A stretch of DNA of 64,000 bases from Lycocorax pyrrhopterus obiensis. Lineage: Eukaryota; Chordata; Aves; Passeriformes; Paradisaeidae. This document shows positions 25,633-38,342 of this stretch, in pieces. The number at the start of each line of letters is the position of its first letter. The first letter of the stretch is position 1. The translations under genes were made by a program, and so were the position numbers. Under the pieces are notes generated by a model, which saw only the letters and a program-made list of their open reading frames with translations, was not told the DNA's origin and did not search any database. The DNA lies in assembly GCA_014706295.1 (NCBI GenBank), contig JACSVZ010000001.1:116447111-116511110 (forward strand), in the 5' to 3' direction.

Positions 25633-28600
25633 CGTGGTGAAATGGGATATGGCACACACCATCTGGCAGCTGTGCAAACAAGAAGAAGAACCCTATGAAG
25701 AACGTTATTACACGTTTGGGGACCTGCTGATTACATTGCATGTCTAAGGTTAGATGTTTTGGCGTGTAAAACTTGAGAACACAGTCTAAATCGTGGATAA
25801 TTTAATAGGTTGCACATGGACTTCACCTCCAGTTTATTAATTCTTTTTTTTATCCAACAATACATCCCTTTTGAAAAGACTTTCTTGTTTTTATGGTGAA
25901 CTACTTAAGCTGTAGTTTCAAACACATGAAGCTGAAAAAAAGAATTGTTTTTCTGTGCCAGTAGGAATATGTAAAATGGTCGGGTCCTATCAAGGTGTGC
26001 AGAATTGCCATAGAGCTGAGAGATCATATTTCAAATTCATCTATCACCTGCACAGATGGCAAATCCTCCTCCCCTTAGAAAGACCAAGGGGTTTTTATTC
26101 ATACCTTTTTACCGTTTTTCCCCCACCTTTTGAAAGAGAACAACAGAAAGTGATTAAGGAGAGTGCGTTAATAAAAAAGCTCTTTAAACCAACAAGCTTA
26201 TGGATTTTGAAGGACTGCCAGGAGAGTCATTAACAGAAAAATATTCAAAAGGCACTTAAACGTGTTCTCTGACTTCAATAGATTTGTTTCTGTCACCTCA
26301 CAAGGAAACAGAACAACAGAGAGCTCAGCCTCATCCCCTGGCTGGTTCTGTGTGCTCGGCAGCACGTTTCAATTACCCACTCAGGCCTGCCTTTGCTGCC
26401 AGAATTGCTCCCTCTCCATCCAAGAAACCCTCATCTTCCCTTCGCCCATCTCACATGGACTATTTCTGCTGTTTGAAGCTCTGACTTCTCACTCCTTTAA
26501 GCCATCTCTATTTACCAGGACAGTGTTATTTCATCACACATGACTTGTACGTGGTCCCCTATGCATTCCTGCATTCTTTTTTCAATCTCCTCTCACTGCC
26601 TCATGCCAAATTCCTCATCTCTCTGAAATGCAGTGATGTGTACATCACTCTGGTGCTGCAGCAGATGGTGCTTGGGAGATGAGAGATCAAGTTCACAAAT
26701 AAAATGGACCATTCTAAAATTGCAGATGATTAAGTTTTCAAGTTATGGAGGAGTTTCTTGAATTAGATGCCACACTAACTTGGAAACTGACCTCAAGCAT
26801 CTTGAACCCATGGTCCTACAAGCAGCTGGCCTTAGCATCCCCAAGAAAAACATTTTTCCTCTCAGTTCCCCTATAAATCCCCTATAAGCAGGAACATTAT
26901 CAGCTAATATTGATTCTCCTGCTCTTTCACGCTGTCTCAGGATTTAAAAGCATTGCTGCAGAATGTGGAGCTGTAGAAAATGTGTTTTCTATGGACCTCT
27001 GTTTCTTCAGGTCTTCTGTCACCCACACCACTATACCTTTACACCTTTTATATATTTCTTTGCCTAACTCTATGGTTTTCTGCCTCACCTCATCCTTTCT
27101 GTGATTGTCATAATCCCAGCTCCTTCCCTCCTGGTTTTTCCTCTTCAATACTCAGATTTCCTTCCCCTACTGCATAAAATTTTGGGCTTGTTGGCTCCCT
27201 TGGCAAGGAACAGTTCTTGCTGTGACCAGTCCGGCCCTGTGCATTCCAACCATCCTGGTGACCACTGCCTTGCTTCTGCCTAGCATCAACATGAATTGAG
27301 TCTCTCTTCTGATCCCAGATGCTGACTTCCACAAAATTCTGTCAAATTTGGCATGTGGAGCGACCGCTTAAGCCTCATTTCCTTAGGAAACCAGCTAAAA
27401 CATTTCACTTCCTTTCTCTAAACTGGATTAAATAACTGCGAGCTGGATGGTGCAGCAGCAGGACAAACATGACCTGGTCAGGAACGGCGCCAGGGCTCAC
27501 AGGTGCTTCTCTCCAAGCCTAAGGAAAACAGCTCACGGTGTTGACTCATCTTTCAGCCCTCAGATTCTCCTAATTGCTCAGTGAATTGTTCACCCCAGCT
27601 TGCCCTTCCCTCCCTCACTCCTCTCACACCTACTTTGCTCTGAATTCGCGTTCGACACCTTCTCCTGAAGCACCAACAATACCAAAATCAAAAGGTTTGC
27701 TCCCATTTCCACAGCACCAAGGACAGACCCTCCTGAGGGTTGGCTGCAACACCTGGAAGACAAAACACAGAAACGTTTTGAAGTTCTGAATGACGAATGA
27801 ACATGTTGTAATAATCAGGGTACCACTGCAATTAATGAAATATCCTGCAGGGGAAGGATGGGCCTGTTCTAGTGCTGGAGAAAAGCTGAAATTGTTCAAG
27901 TATTTGTGACAAAATACAGAAGGAGGATGGATCAGCACTAAGTCACAAGCTGGCACAGCACTGTGCTCATTGGCCCTTAATTTAACTGGGAAAACCACTT
28001 TTTTTTTTGCTGTACAATATGTTACTTTAAAATACACAAAGCATGTGGTACCACAGCTTTTCTCCCACTGAATTCAGCAAAATAAATGGCATTTGAAGTC
28101 ACCTTCTTAGTAGCACTCATAGCCTAACGTAATATCCAGTCAGAATACTGAAACGAAGGATCTGAGCTGTTTGAACCAGCCTAAAAGACAAAAGAAATAC
28201 TCCATTAAATGCTGGCTGTAAGATCCTGGTTTTTAAACAGCAGAGTTTGTACATGCAATGCTGAAAAATCAGCAGCTCTGCCTCCCCCGGTCCTGTCAGC
28301 AAGATATTTCAGAGAGGTTACAAATCTTAATTGGCCACAGCACCACATGTCAGGAAATGTAAGCAGTGCCACTTGTGTGCCAAGGAGGAGGAAAGGAGGA
28401 CAATGGGAAGGAGCAAGAGGTCAAGGCTGGGCAGCAGGACAGCCTGGATTAACAGCCGGGCATTGCTGGATCTCAATCCAAGCTGAAAAATCACAGCTTC
28501 GACAACAAACAAAAAAATTGGTAGTCAAATTTTATTGAATTTGAGAGACTGTTCTATTATCAATCATGGCAGGGTTAATTCTCCTAAACTCTCACTAGCA

Positions 28601-28738
28601 GATGCTAATTTACCCTGGAGTTCATCCATGATTGCAGGATAATTATGAATGCAAGTCTCCAAAAGCAGTTTCTAAGTGAAGAATTGTGCATAGATTCCTT
28701 ATTTTATTCCTTTACTCTGCCTCCCAAAATAATGAGGG

Positions 28739-28752
28739 ACACACACACACAC
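28739..28752. repeat. (AC)7 microsatellite
   Basis: Seven AC units followed by A/C-rich sequence. Confidence 0.9.
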
Positions 28753-31700
28753 AAACAAAACCTTTAGCAAACATGTCCCATTAAAAACTCAAACATAAAT
28801 AATATCACACCTAGGAGAGGTGGTGACTGTACAGATGGATTTGAAAAAAATTTGAGCTCAACAAATTTTGAGCAAACTTTTGTACTGCCAGAGGAAAAAA
28901 AAAAACCCAAACAAAAACTAAGCAAATCAAAACACAAAAAAGGGCATCTCAGAAACCCACTCAACACACAAAAAACACATTCCCTATAAGGCTTCTACCA
29001 ATGTAGAAGAGAAATAATGCTGTGAGTACACAGTCAAAACTCCAGTGCCATAAAGTCTTGCATAAAAGGTAAATGAAAGAAGAAATGGGGAGAGAAATTA
29101 GCAAGAATGAGAAATTCTGGAAGGAAAAAAGCAGAATTTAAATTATGGAATTAAATGAGAAGGGGAGACATAGGGTTATAAGCAGTTATCTCCTGCTGGT
29201 GGGCTGATGTCAGTGAAACACCTATGTGAGTGGAAAAAGCCAGCATTTTCCCCCCTAAAATGCAAATGCTTTGCTGCCTGTTCTGGAGGGATCACCCTCA
29301 CACTGTGTTCAAGTTGCTTTTCCCCACCCACCAGTAGACAGTAGGGGTTTTATATCAAGCACAATACATGAAAGCAAATGAACCAGCTCCAAAAACTTGA
29401 AATCTCCTGGAGAGAGCCCGTCACAGCATGAGGAGCTTTTCCACACGGATTGCAGTCGTTCTGAGAACACAACAGCCGGGACTGGAGCATGGCTGTTTAA
29501 TTTCCCAAACAGAAGTCACAAAGTTGTTTTTTCTGAAGTTTTTGGAACTTTCTTGACTGCTTTCCCTCACTGGCCATGACAAATACAGGCCCTCCCTAAG
29601 ATGAAACACTCCGAGCACCTGTGCACTGTGTTCAGTCCATCCTCCTTTAACTGAAGCATAATTTGGGATATTTTCACTTATCCCTGGATATCTCTTGGGA
29701 AACTTACTTTTGAACTTCTGATCATCTTTGAGACTTCAGCTTCGTTTTCAACTTAATTTAAAGCAGGGGAATGAATTTCAAAATAGTTTGGGAAGGGAGG
29801 AGAGAGAGAGAGGATGGGACTGAGAAAACAACTAATCAAACTTTGTTTCCTTGGGACACAAGCCTAAAAGAGCATCTCTTGGGACTTCAGAACACAAGGT
29901 TAGAGTTTGGACTCTGTAGCAGGCAGAATTAGCTTAAGTAACAAACTAAACCCAACAACTGAAAACCCAGTTATTCTTCAAAATAATTTGAGAGCCACAA
30001 GGAAAACCTGAAAAAAAACAGGGGGGGAAAAACCCTCAACACCCAAACAAATAAACCCCACCATTGCCCAGTTGTTCAGTCTTTCTAAAGAGAGTCAAGA
30101 CTCTCCAAAGGTACTTGTGGTTTCATCCGTGCTTTCTCAAAGCATTTGGACCTGAGTGCTTTTTATTTGTCAGAATTGGAGGTAAGGCAGGAAATGTCCA
30201 CAGACACAGATTTGAGAGACTGGAAAACAGGCAGAGAATGAAGAACTGAATCCCTGGAGCTGACTAAAGCAGCATCTACACCCAAGCATGGTTGAAGATG
30301 GTATTTCTGCAGTCAAACAAGCAACTGGTTACCTGGCATCAAACAGAACAATTTGATGAATGGAGAGGTGTGAATTTGCAGAGATTTTTTTTCAGAAATT
30401 AAATAATTTAATTTCAATGGCAGTGAGGTCAGTAAAGCATAAATCCAAGAATACATCTCTAATTAAGTGATAAAGCTAATTGGATCTGAGTTTATTTCCT
30501 GATTAGAGCCTGCACGGCTGAGGTAAATGCCGAGGAAAAGCCGAGGGAAGGATTTCTCTTCTTTAAGTTCCTATTGAGCAACAAGCTATGATTTGATTTG
30601 ATCACAACACTATTTTCAATGTTTAAGATGCCTTGAAACAACACAGATGACATTACTTTCATCAGTTAAGGAGATGTAAAAAGCAAGCGAGCTGATACAT
30701 GACCATCACTTGATTCCCGAGCTCTGAGGTTTTTGGTATTACAAAATCTGAATGAATGAGAGTTCATTGAAATACAAAGAGATATTGTGCTTGCTGTATC
30801 TTAAATAAAGTTCCATTTTTCTGGTTAAAAAATAACAAAAAAAAAAATCAAACCACCACAAACAAACAAGACCCCCACAACACAAAAAAATCCAAAATTT
30901 TCTGGTATTAACCAGAGTCAAACAAATAGCTTAAGTACATTTCTTAAATAGGCACTGACTCTTGTGGAAAATCTAATTTGATTTTACTTCGGAAGAAAGA
31001 AGCAAAAAGCAGTGAGGAAGCTGATGCACTTAGTATTTTGCTTAAGGACACATTTCCCTTTAAGTGCAAAAACGGTGTCGTTGACTTTGATATTAAAGCA
31101 TCTCACTGGATTGCATCAAAGTGCTAAATTCATTGCAGAATCAAGCCTTAAATCTCCAGGTGTAGCAGTAGGAAAGCAAACATGGATGTGAAACCACAGC
31201 AATGTCTGCCCAAGTCTAAAGGATTGGCTCCGGGAAGTGGAATTTTCCCCGAGGTCTCAGTAAGGGGTTAACTCAGATGCCAAGCAAATATAATTTAGAT
31301 GTCAACATTGTTAATTATTTAATTGCTCATAAAAGCACAATTGGTGCAGACTCAGCTATGAGTGACATCTCATTCCCAAGGCAAAGCTGGGGGGAAGGGA
31401 GGTTTGCTTCGGGAAAGATCTCAGTTTGTATTGCCCCTACAATCCCCCACCACCACGACTGCTGGAGGCAGCTGTCCCAAACTCCCAGTGGGGACACTCT
31501 TCCCACAAAACCCCTTGAAGATCCCATGGATTCACCCACTCCCACAGAAGGGCCCAGGAGTGTGACAAGCTCTGCTTCTTGTCCTGGAGGAAACCAAAGC
31601 CATCAACAACACCATTTTTGTGTTATGTGTGATAACATCTGGTCAGCAATAATTGGACGTTTCTTGGAGTAATTACTCTTCCTCACAAATTCACATTCTG

Positions 31701-32398
31701 AATTTATCCTTCTGTGATCATCCTGAATGGGGTATATTGTTCTGTCAGACCTCTTGTTTGGTCTGATTTTTAACCACCATACCTCTAAGCTGATTAAGAA
31801 AAAATATTCCTCACTGGTGGAAATCATTTTTCACAAATAATTTTGTCCTTGACTGAAACAGAAATTTTCACAGAATAACTTCTTGGAAAAAATATTTCCT
31901 TTAAAATGGTGTCTGGAGATGTATATGTAAAATTAAATATTTCATCTTCAGAAAAAGTGAAAGACAAAGTGAAAAACTGACGTTTTTCTGTTCTATGTTA
32001 TCCATGACTCTTTCTCCCTTGGAAAATCCAGGCTGGGAGAAAATGCCTGGCTATCTGCTATAGCTATTGCCACACAGGCATAGCTCTGAAATTCATTTTA
32101 TCGTGGTTATCAGACCTGCTTTTGTGCCACATTGTAGAACATCCTATAGATTTATTCCACGCTTAACAGGACTTATCAATAGACTTGTCAAAGAAACCCA
32201 AACTAAACCACAAAACAAAAAACCACCTGTGGTTGTTAGGCTGATTTAAAACCATGTATGATTGTTTTTCAAAATTCCAGTTGAAGATTTTAAGCTGCCA
32301 CTTTGGAATGAAATAATTAGCAATTTCAAAACGTATTTTTTAAATTTCAAGTGAAATGGCATAAAAGCAGAAAAATATTGTGTCATAATGTTCATGAA

Positions 32399-32444
32399 CT
32401 CTCTCTCCCTACGTGTTTCTGTCTCTCTCTCCACATATTTCTGT
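32399..32444. repeat. Imperfect tandem duplication of a CT-rich 22-24-mer
   Basis: Copy one (32399-32422) and copy two (32423-32444) both run CTCTCTCTCC, then a variable AT-rich middle, then TTTCTGT. It is a small slippage-type duplication. Confidence 0.75.
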
Positions 32445-34910
32445 GTCACCAAGACCCTACAGGAATCAGACTTGTTCTGCTTTACACTGTGTCCTAAAGA
32501 ATGAAATCAGATTTAAATAAAACATACCCAGCCCCACCAAAAACCTCAACAATTTCCTATTTAAATCACTTCACAGATTTACGATTTATTCATATTTTTC
32601 ATCAAGAGGTTTGAATTACGTCCGAATTACCAGGGAGCCTGATAAAATTTGGGCATTACAGGTCAAAATCACATGGCCAAAAGAATTTTGGTGGAAGGAT
32701 TTCTTTGAGGAGAAGTGAATTTCTAATGCAGATAAGCTTTTGTGACTACTTCCTATTATCTCATTAGCATGTTTTCTGACCTCTGGACTTGGAAATCTCT
32801 TGCACAGTCTGGATTCCTAATCTCATTTAAACCCATATTTAAATGCAGAATAACTGATTAGCCGATGTCCTTTGTGCTACACAACCACACATTTCATCCT
32901 TTCATAATGAAAAGTGTCATCCATTGCTTTTTATTTCTCTAACCTCACACTGAAAAAAGCCACAATGGGGTAATACTCTGTCTTTTCCCGGCAAATTCAA
33001 AGCTTTGTTTTTTTCCATAAGTAAAACAGAATTAAAAACACTTTTTCCTCCAAAGATGTTTGCTGGGCTATAAAGTAACTATATTCAGAGTTTAAGTTTT
33101 GTCTATAAACCTCATTTCTTTAAATCATGATGCTTGCATGGATTTCACAGCACTTACAAAATGTTTTTAGGTAATACAGATATTACAAGATCACAAATTC
33201 ATGTTTCTTTGTATTGGGTCTTCTTGCTGTTCACTTGAAATGAGATTCAACCTCTACTTCTTATATTCTATTCACCATGATTCGATAAAATGACATAATT
33301 TGGGTTAGGACATACATTTTCCCCCCTCAAATCGCAGAAACTCTAAATATTTTATAGTTCAAATTAGATTTTGCCACACATCTTGAATACTGTGAGGGAC
33401 TCACAAAGTATTTCTAAAGTGAAACATATTTAGAAAGAGTTATGAATTACTTCCATTACTCTTTACTTCTTTTGTTTCCTATTTTGAATTGTAGGATATA
33501 CATTTCTCATTCTTTCACAGCCACAAGTACATCATTCAAATTTTCATGGTGGGTACAATGCTGGGAGAGTGACATTAAGACCAGTTTCATATAGGAAACT
33601 ATCAAAATTGGCTTCGCTTTCTTCCGTTGCTTTACAGATGTCTTGCTGCAATTACTAGGACTTTTTTTTTTTTAGTAAATCAAGGAAAACTAAACAAAAG
33701 TCCCTCTTTTAATTCTCTAAACTTAGTTTTTGTGTCATTTTGAAATTAGCAATTACATCTAAGAGAATTCTGTAATAATCCAACAATTTTTTTTCTGAAA
33801 TGAAACATTCAATAAAAATAATTCACTGTAAATTAGCATAGCCATTAATATATGAAAATATGTCTGTATTTCTACTAAAACTGTATTTTTAGTACTGAAA
33901 ACTACCCCGTGGTGGAGATGTTAATTCAGAGCAGGCTTTGAGGAATACAACTGTCTGTTTCACACTGAGTTTCATCAGGAATATCCTTTAAAGGGTATGT
34001 GCTGATTATTGCTGCCCAGGTTTATGGTTCAATTTGTGACCTTCATGTTGGAAATAAAGCCGTGGAGTGAGATGGCTCAATTGACCTCATCTGCAAATAA
34101 TTTACAACACAGAACACCCTGAGTGTGATACCAATCCCTAAATGTCTGGTTTTTTTCCTGTATCAAAGTACACATGCAGTAATTGCTATTAACTGCCATT
34201 AATGCTGCTGGTGTTTAAAATGGGATTAAGGATTTCACACTGGGGAGAAAAAAAGACCAAAGACACGTTTTTGCTTTTAATTCAGTCACATCCATTTGAA
34301 AAAGAAAATTAAGGTTATCTAAGCTGAAAACAAGGGCCAGAGAGTCATCAGAAGGGAGAATCTCTCTTTTATCCAACCTGGGGCTTAATTAAGTTGTGTA
34401 GCAGAATATTCCTGTTTCCTGACATATCCAGCTGATCTCTCATTCTACCACTAAACCTGCTCCTATTCTCTGGGGGAAGAAGAGGGGAGCTACCATGGTT
34501 ATGAAACAAAATAGGTACAGGACATTTTTAATTAATTACATAACAGTTTGAATTTCATTGGAAATACAATTTAAGGAGCAGAGCAACAAATGTACACTGA
34601 AGAGCTAATTAAGTGATGCCATGCACTACTCTGTGTCATTGTCACTTTTCCTAGCTTTCCTATTAGGAAAATAAAAGTAATTTTCAATTTTGTCGAATAC
34701 GAACAAGAAAATTTAATCAACTGATGCCTCATAAGTCACTTGGTAATTGTGGTTTTGCCTGAATGTTAATTCTCGTTTTAATCTTTTTTCTTTGCCTTCT
34801 CCTGGCAGTGGTTTTTAGCACTATTCTGACTTTCATGTGCCTGCCTTTAGGATTTCCTGGAGTGAAAAGGATCATTGTGCCTTTAAGCCAAACTCCTTGT
34901 GCGTGTTAAC

Positions 34911-35183
34911 ATGCAAATATTCCACAGACACTTGATTTATAAAATTGCACACTCAGCCTAGCAACTTTTCCTCCTCCCAAACACAGAACATGTGACAACA
35001 GAGAAGCTTAGGTGAAGGGGAAAAAAAAAACCGCAAGGGGAAGAGTGCCCCAGCCTTCTCCCTCTGGTTCTGTGGGCTGCTCTCCTCTGGTTGCGTGATC
35101 AGAACAGAAAGGAAAAGCACGACAGATAATCTCTGAATACCCAGCCTTTAAATATGCAGGAGCCTCAGGCACGCAGAAGCACG
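34911..35183 (+). promoter_or_regulatory. Candidate promoter and first exon
   Basis: A perfect octamer ATGCAAAT (34911-34918) is followed 17 bp later by a TATA-like TTTATAAAAT (34936-34945), which would place a start near 34970. Downstream sequence is less AT-rich and ends in a plausible splice donor ACG|GTAGGT with the cut after 35183. An ATG at 35155 is in frame with nine further codons (MQEPQARRST) up to the donor, so the exon could be 5' UTR plus a short coding start, or a non-coding RNA exon. I do not recognise the peptide. The motif order is directly seen. Transcription is inference, and octamer, TATA and GT words are individually common. Confidence 0.25.
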
Positions 35184-36912
35184 GTAGGTAAATGCATTAT
35201 CCAAACTGGGGGTGTGGAGACAACAGACAGCAAATCCCCTCACCCCTAGCCTCCAACAACTCCTTTCAAGCTGCAAGCTCCTTTGCTACAAGCAAAAATT
35301 TAACAAATTAAAGAGTGAAGGACAACCAAGCCAAGTTGATGTATAATTTGTGGTCGTAATGAAGCTGTCGCTTTTCATGTTTATCTAATGAGTGGTTGAC
35401 TTGCAAAGATCATCAGGTACATGCTCATCTCATCTGTTTGCACCTGCCACCTTTGTGACAGCATTTTAGAGGCAGAAAAGAGAAAACAATCATTATTTAG
35501 CTCTTGTAGGTTAAACCAACGTTTTTCAAACTGCCAGACAAATCTCATTTAGTGCATATATTGCACCTACTAAATTATTGTTACATCCAGCTAACGAAAC
35601 TTGTAAAAAATAAATTCTCCACTTAAGTATAAAATGCAAGGATGTTGTCAGAAGGAGGTGCACTCTGCAAAATGCACGGAATGGAAAGCAGTTTTTACCA
35701 AACTCGCACGATCATCCCAAGTTCAGCATACCGGGCTGAAAAACAGCTTCAAATGTAGGAAAACCAGCACTCTCTTGCACCATTCCAACAGCAATCTCAC
35801 TGCACAGCCTCTTAGAGCACCTGATAGGAAATACAACATATTCAGCCTGGTTTCCACCAGCAGAAGCAGAATATGCTCATACATGCGGGTGATTTGCTAA
35901 GCAATGAATATCAAACGATTACTTTCTCCTACTGGATTTCTCAAGGGAGCAGGTTAAAAACATGACTGAGTGCTCTCCAAGCTCCAAAACAGCATCCCAG
36001 ATTCCCGTCTCTTGTCCCCGTCCTCTGCTGGAATCCCAGGTCAAATCCTTCCTGTCACCCCCGACCCCGCCATGTCCATGCCAGACACTTAATTTTTTAA
36101 GAAACAAATGAGTTTTTAGTATTATATTGTGATGGAGAAAGCTGAAAGTGTAAATACAAGAGGTATTAGACAGTAGGGGGGAAGCAAACATTGTCAGTAA
36201 ACAGCATCAAGATTGTACAAAGTGAAAGAGGAATACCAGCATAAAACATAAACGAGGTTATGCATAATCACAATGAGAGCAAAATTCAATTCGTGATTTT
36301 CACAGTGGTTTTGTCTATCATTAACTAAAAATGTCTTGTGAAGAGGTTTCCCATTACACAAGAAAATAGTCCTAGCTATGTTCCACAGCTAGTACAAAGC
36401 AAATTCCCCTCAGTTCCTTAGCTAGCAGGAAAGTTAAATGAGGTACAAAGAACTCAGCTTCTAATTGTTAGTGAAGCGAATAAACCAGAGGTAAAAATAC
36501 AGTCTCAGTCACAATATTTCATTTTATGGTGTTATAAAAGCCAGGTATACTAATCACCCCAGCAATTAGATGAAATCACATTGAAGTGAATAGTTAAATA
36601 TAATGAAAATTCACTCCTACTCTACCTGCCCCCCCAGCCAGAAAAAGAAAGAATGAACCTACTTCAATGTGTTAACGGCAGAAAATAAAAACCTATTTAA
36701 ATATTTTATCTATTAAAAATATAAAACCCACGAACAAAATAAATCCTAATGATAATTAGAGAGTCCAGGGATTATGAACAACTAAAACAATACAAGATAC
36801 TTCACTCCACAGCATCACAGAAAAATGTGATTCTCCTTAAATATGTGTACACAAAGCTGCAGAAGAAATGCACCAGGGGACAAACTCCAGCCCCTACTAA
36901 AGCAAATTATCC

Positions 36913-36946
36913 TGATGTGTTGCTCCTAATCAGGAGTAACACGTCA
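36913..36946. repeat. 15-bp-stem hairpin with 4-nt loop
   Basis: TGATGTGTTGCTCCT (36913-36927) pairs with AGGAGTAACACGTCA (36932-36946) around the loop AATC. Thirteen of 15 positions are Watson-Crick, and both exceptions are G.U wobbles if transcribed from the forward strand, so the RNA helix is uninterrupted. On the reverse strand the same two positions would be A.C mismatches. Confidence 0.9.
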
Positions 36947-38320
36947 AGAGAATACACAGGCTAGAGCTTAACATAGCTCTGACCTTGGCAACCTCTCTTA
37001 GAGGGGTAAAAATTAGGGCTAAAACCAGAATTTCACAAGAAAAACTGCAACTTTGTTCACATTGTCCTAAATCCTGCCGAGGCTTGCATCACAGTTTGGC
37101 TTTGCTGCACATAATTTTTGTGAGATTGCTGCTGTTTGGGGGTTTTCTAACACAATATTTTGTTTTAGTATCTGCCATCCCTTTATTTGCGTATAAAATC
37201 TTTAAAAATGGGTAGCAGTGGACTCCATTCCACCTTCCCAGAGCCAGGATAAATCCAGAGGATTACCGAAACAGATGTTATTTGAAACACAAGTTGCATT
37301 ATTTTATTGTGGGCTGATAGATAAGTTCTGATACAAAGTGGAGTAAATGTTGGGTCCCTTTAATTAACATTAAAAATAGAGAAGAAAAGGCTTTCTTTAA
37401 TTCTCTGCAAGTTTATTCCACTTGTCAGCTTTCATCCACGACAAAACTAAATCACACTTGTCAGTACTTGCTATTGTTTCTCATAAGTAGTTAATAAAAG
37501 AACTACTCTATTTTCTCAGCTATATCTATATAAAAAAAAAGAGTTTAAATTCTTGAATTTCTTCTTGTTCAAGTGCTTAATTCTTTTTAGAGCAGCAGCA
37601 AACTATTGTTCCTGACCCTTCTATGCCTTATAATAGCATTAATCATGCTAAATTCTTTTGGTGCTCATGTGGATATAATGTAATTATAACAAATTCCTGA
37701 AGATAATTTCTTATTCCCCCTTGGTCTTCAGGACAAATCTAAAATACACTGAATTTCTATAAAGGAAATCATGCCAGAAAATGATAAAATGGAAGTTATA
37801 TATTAAATAATAAACAGCAACAAGGAGGAGTAAAAATTATTAAAATAAATGTGCTATATGATAAAGACCAATTAATTTCTAAGGTATTCTCCCATTCTCA
37901 TGTCATTACCCAAAGGAAACAGTATTTGGAGAACCAGATTCTGTATCAGAAGTTTATAATTTTAAGAGTCCTCGTTTCTTTCTTTTTTTATAACATAAAA
38001 CCCCCCACATCAGATATGATCTCATTTAGGATATATTCCTTTTAAAACACAGGGAAAACAATCAGGCACTGAACTTTCACACTCTCAAATAACAAAGTCT
38101 AGCAAATGCACAAATTTAAGATACAAATAGAAGAAAAAAATATGCAGAAAAAGAAGAAACATTAATTGTTATTATGGAAGTCTAAAATAGTGTATTTAGA
38201 AAGGAATGCTGTAGTAGGACTTCAATATGAAAAGTGTACCCAGTGAGATTTAAGATAAAAAGAAACCATTTCTGCAGCATTTCTCAATAACAATAAATAC
38301 TAGACACTAGAATTTCTATA

Positions 38321-38342
38321 ACATATATTTTAAAATATATGT
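38321..38342. repeat. 22-bp perfect AT palindrome
   Basis: ACATATATTTT followed by its exact reverse complement, with no spacer. It sits in a very AT-rich stretch, where palindromes of this kind arise easily. It could extrude or act as a nuclease-sensitive site, but nothing else marks it as functional. Confidence 0.95.

Larger units (their letters stand above)
25331..34850. other. Non-coding sequence, no gene recognised
   Basis: No frame is recognisable. The longest are a 135-codon minus-strand frame near 27.6-28.0 kb and a 131-codon plus-strand frame near 31.3-31.7 kb. The stretch contains an (AAT)8 tract at 25609-25632, an (AC)7 tract at 28739-28752 and a short tandem duplication at 32399-32444. 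32.5-34.6 kb is strongly AT-rich. Around 31.04-31.15 and 34.0-34.1 kb the texture is CNE-like but unsupported. Confidence 0.65.
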
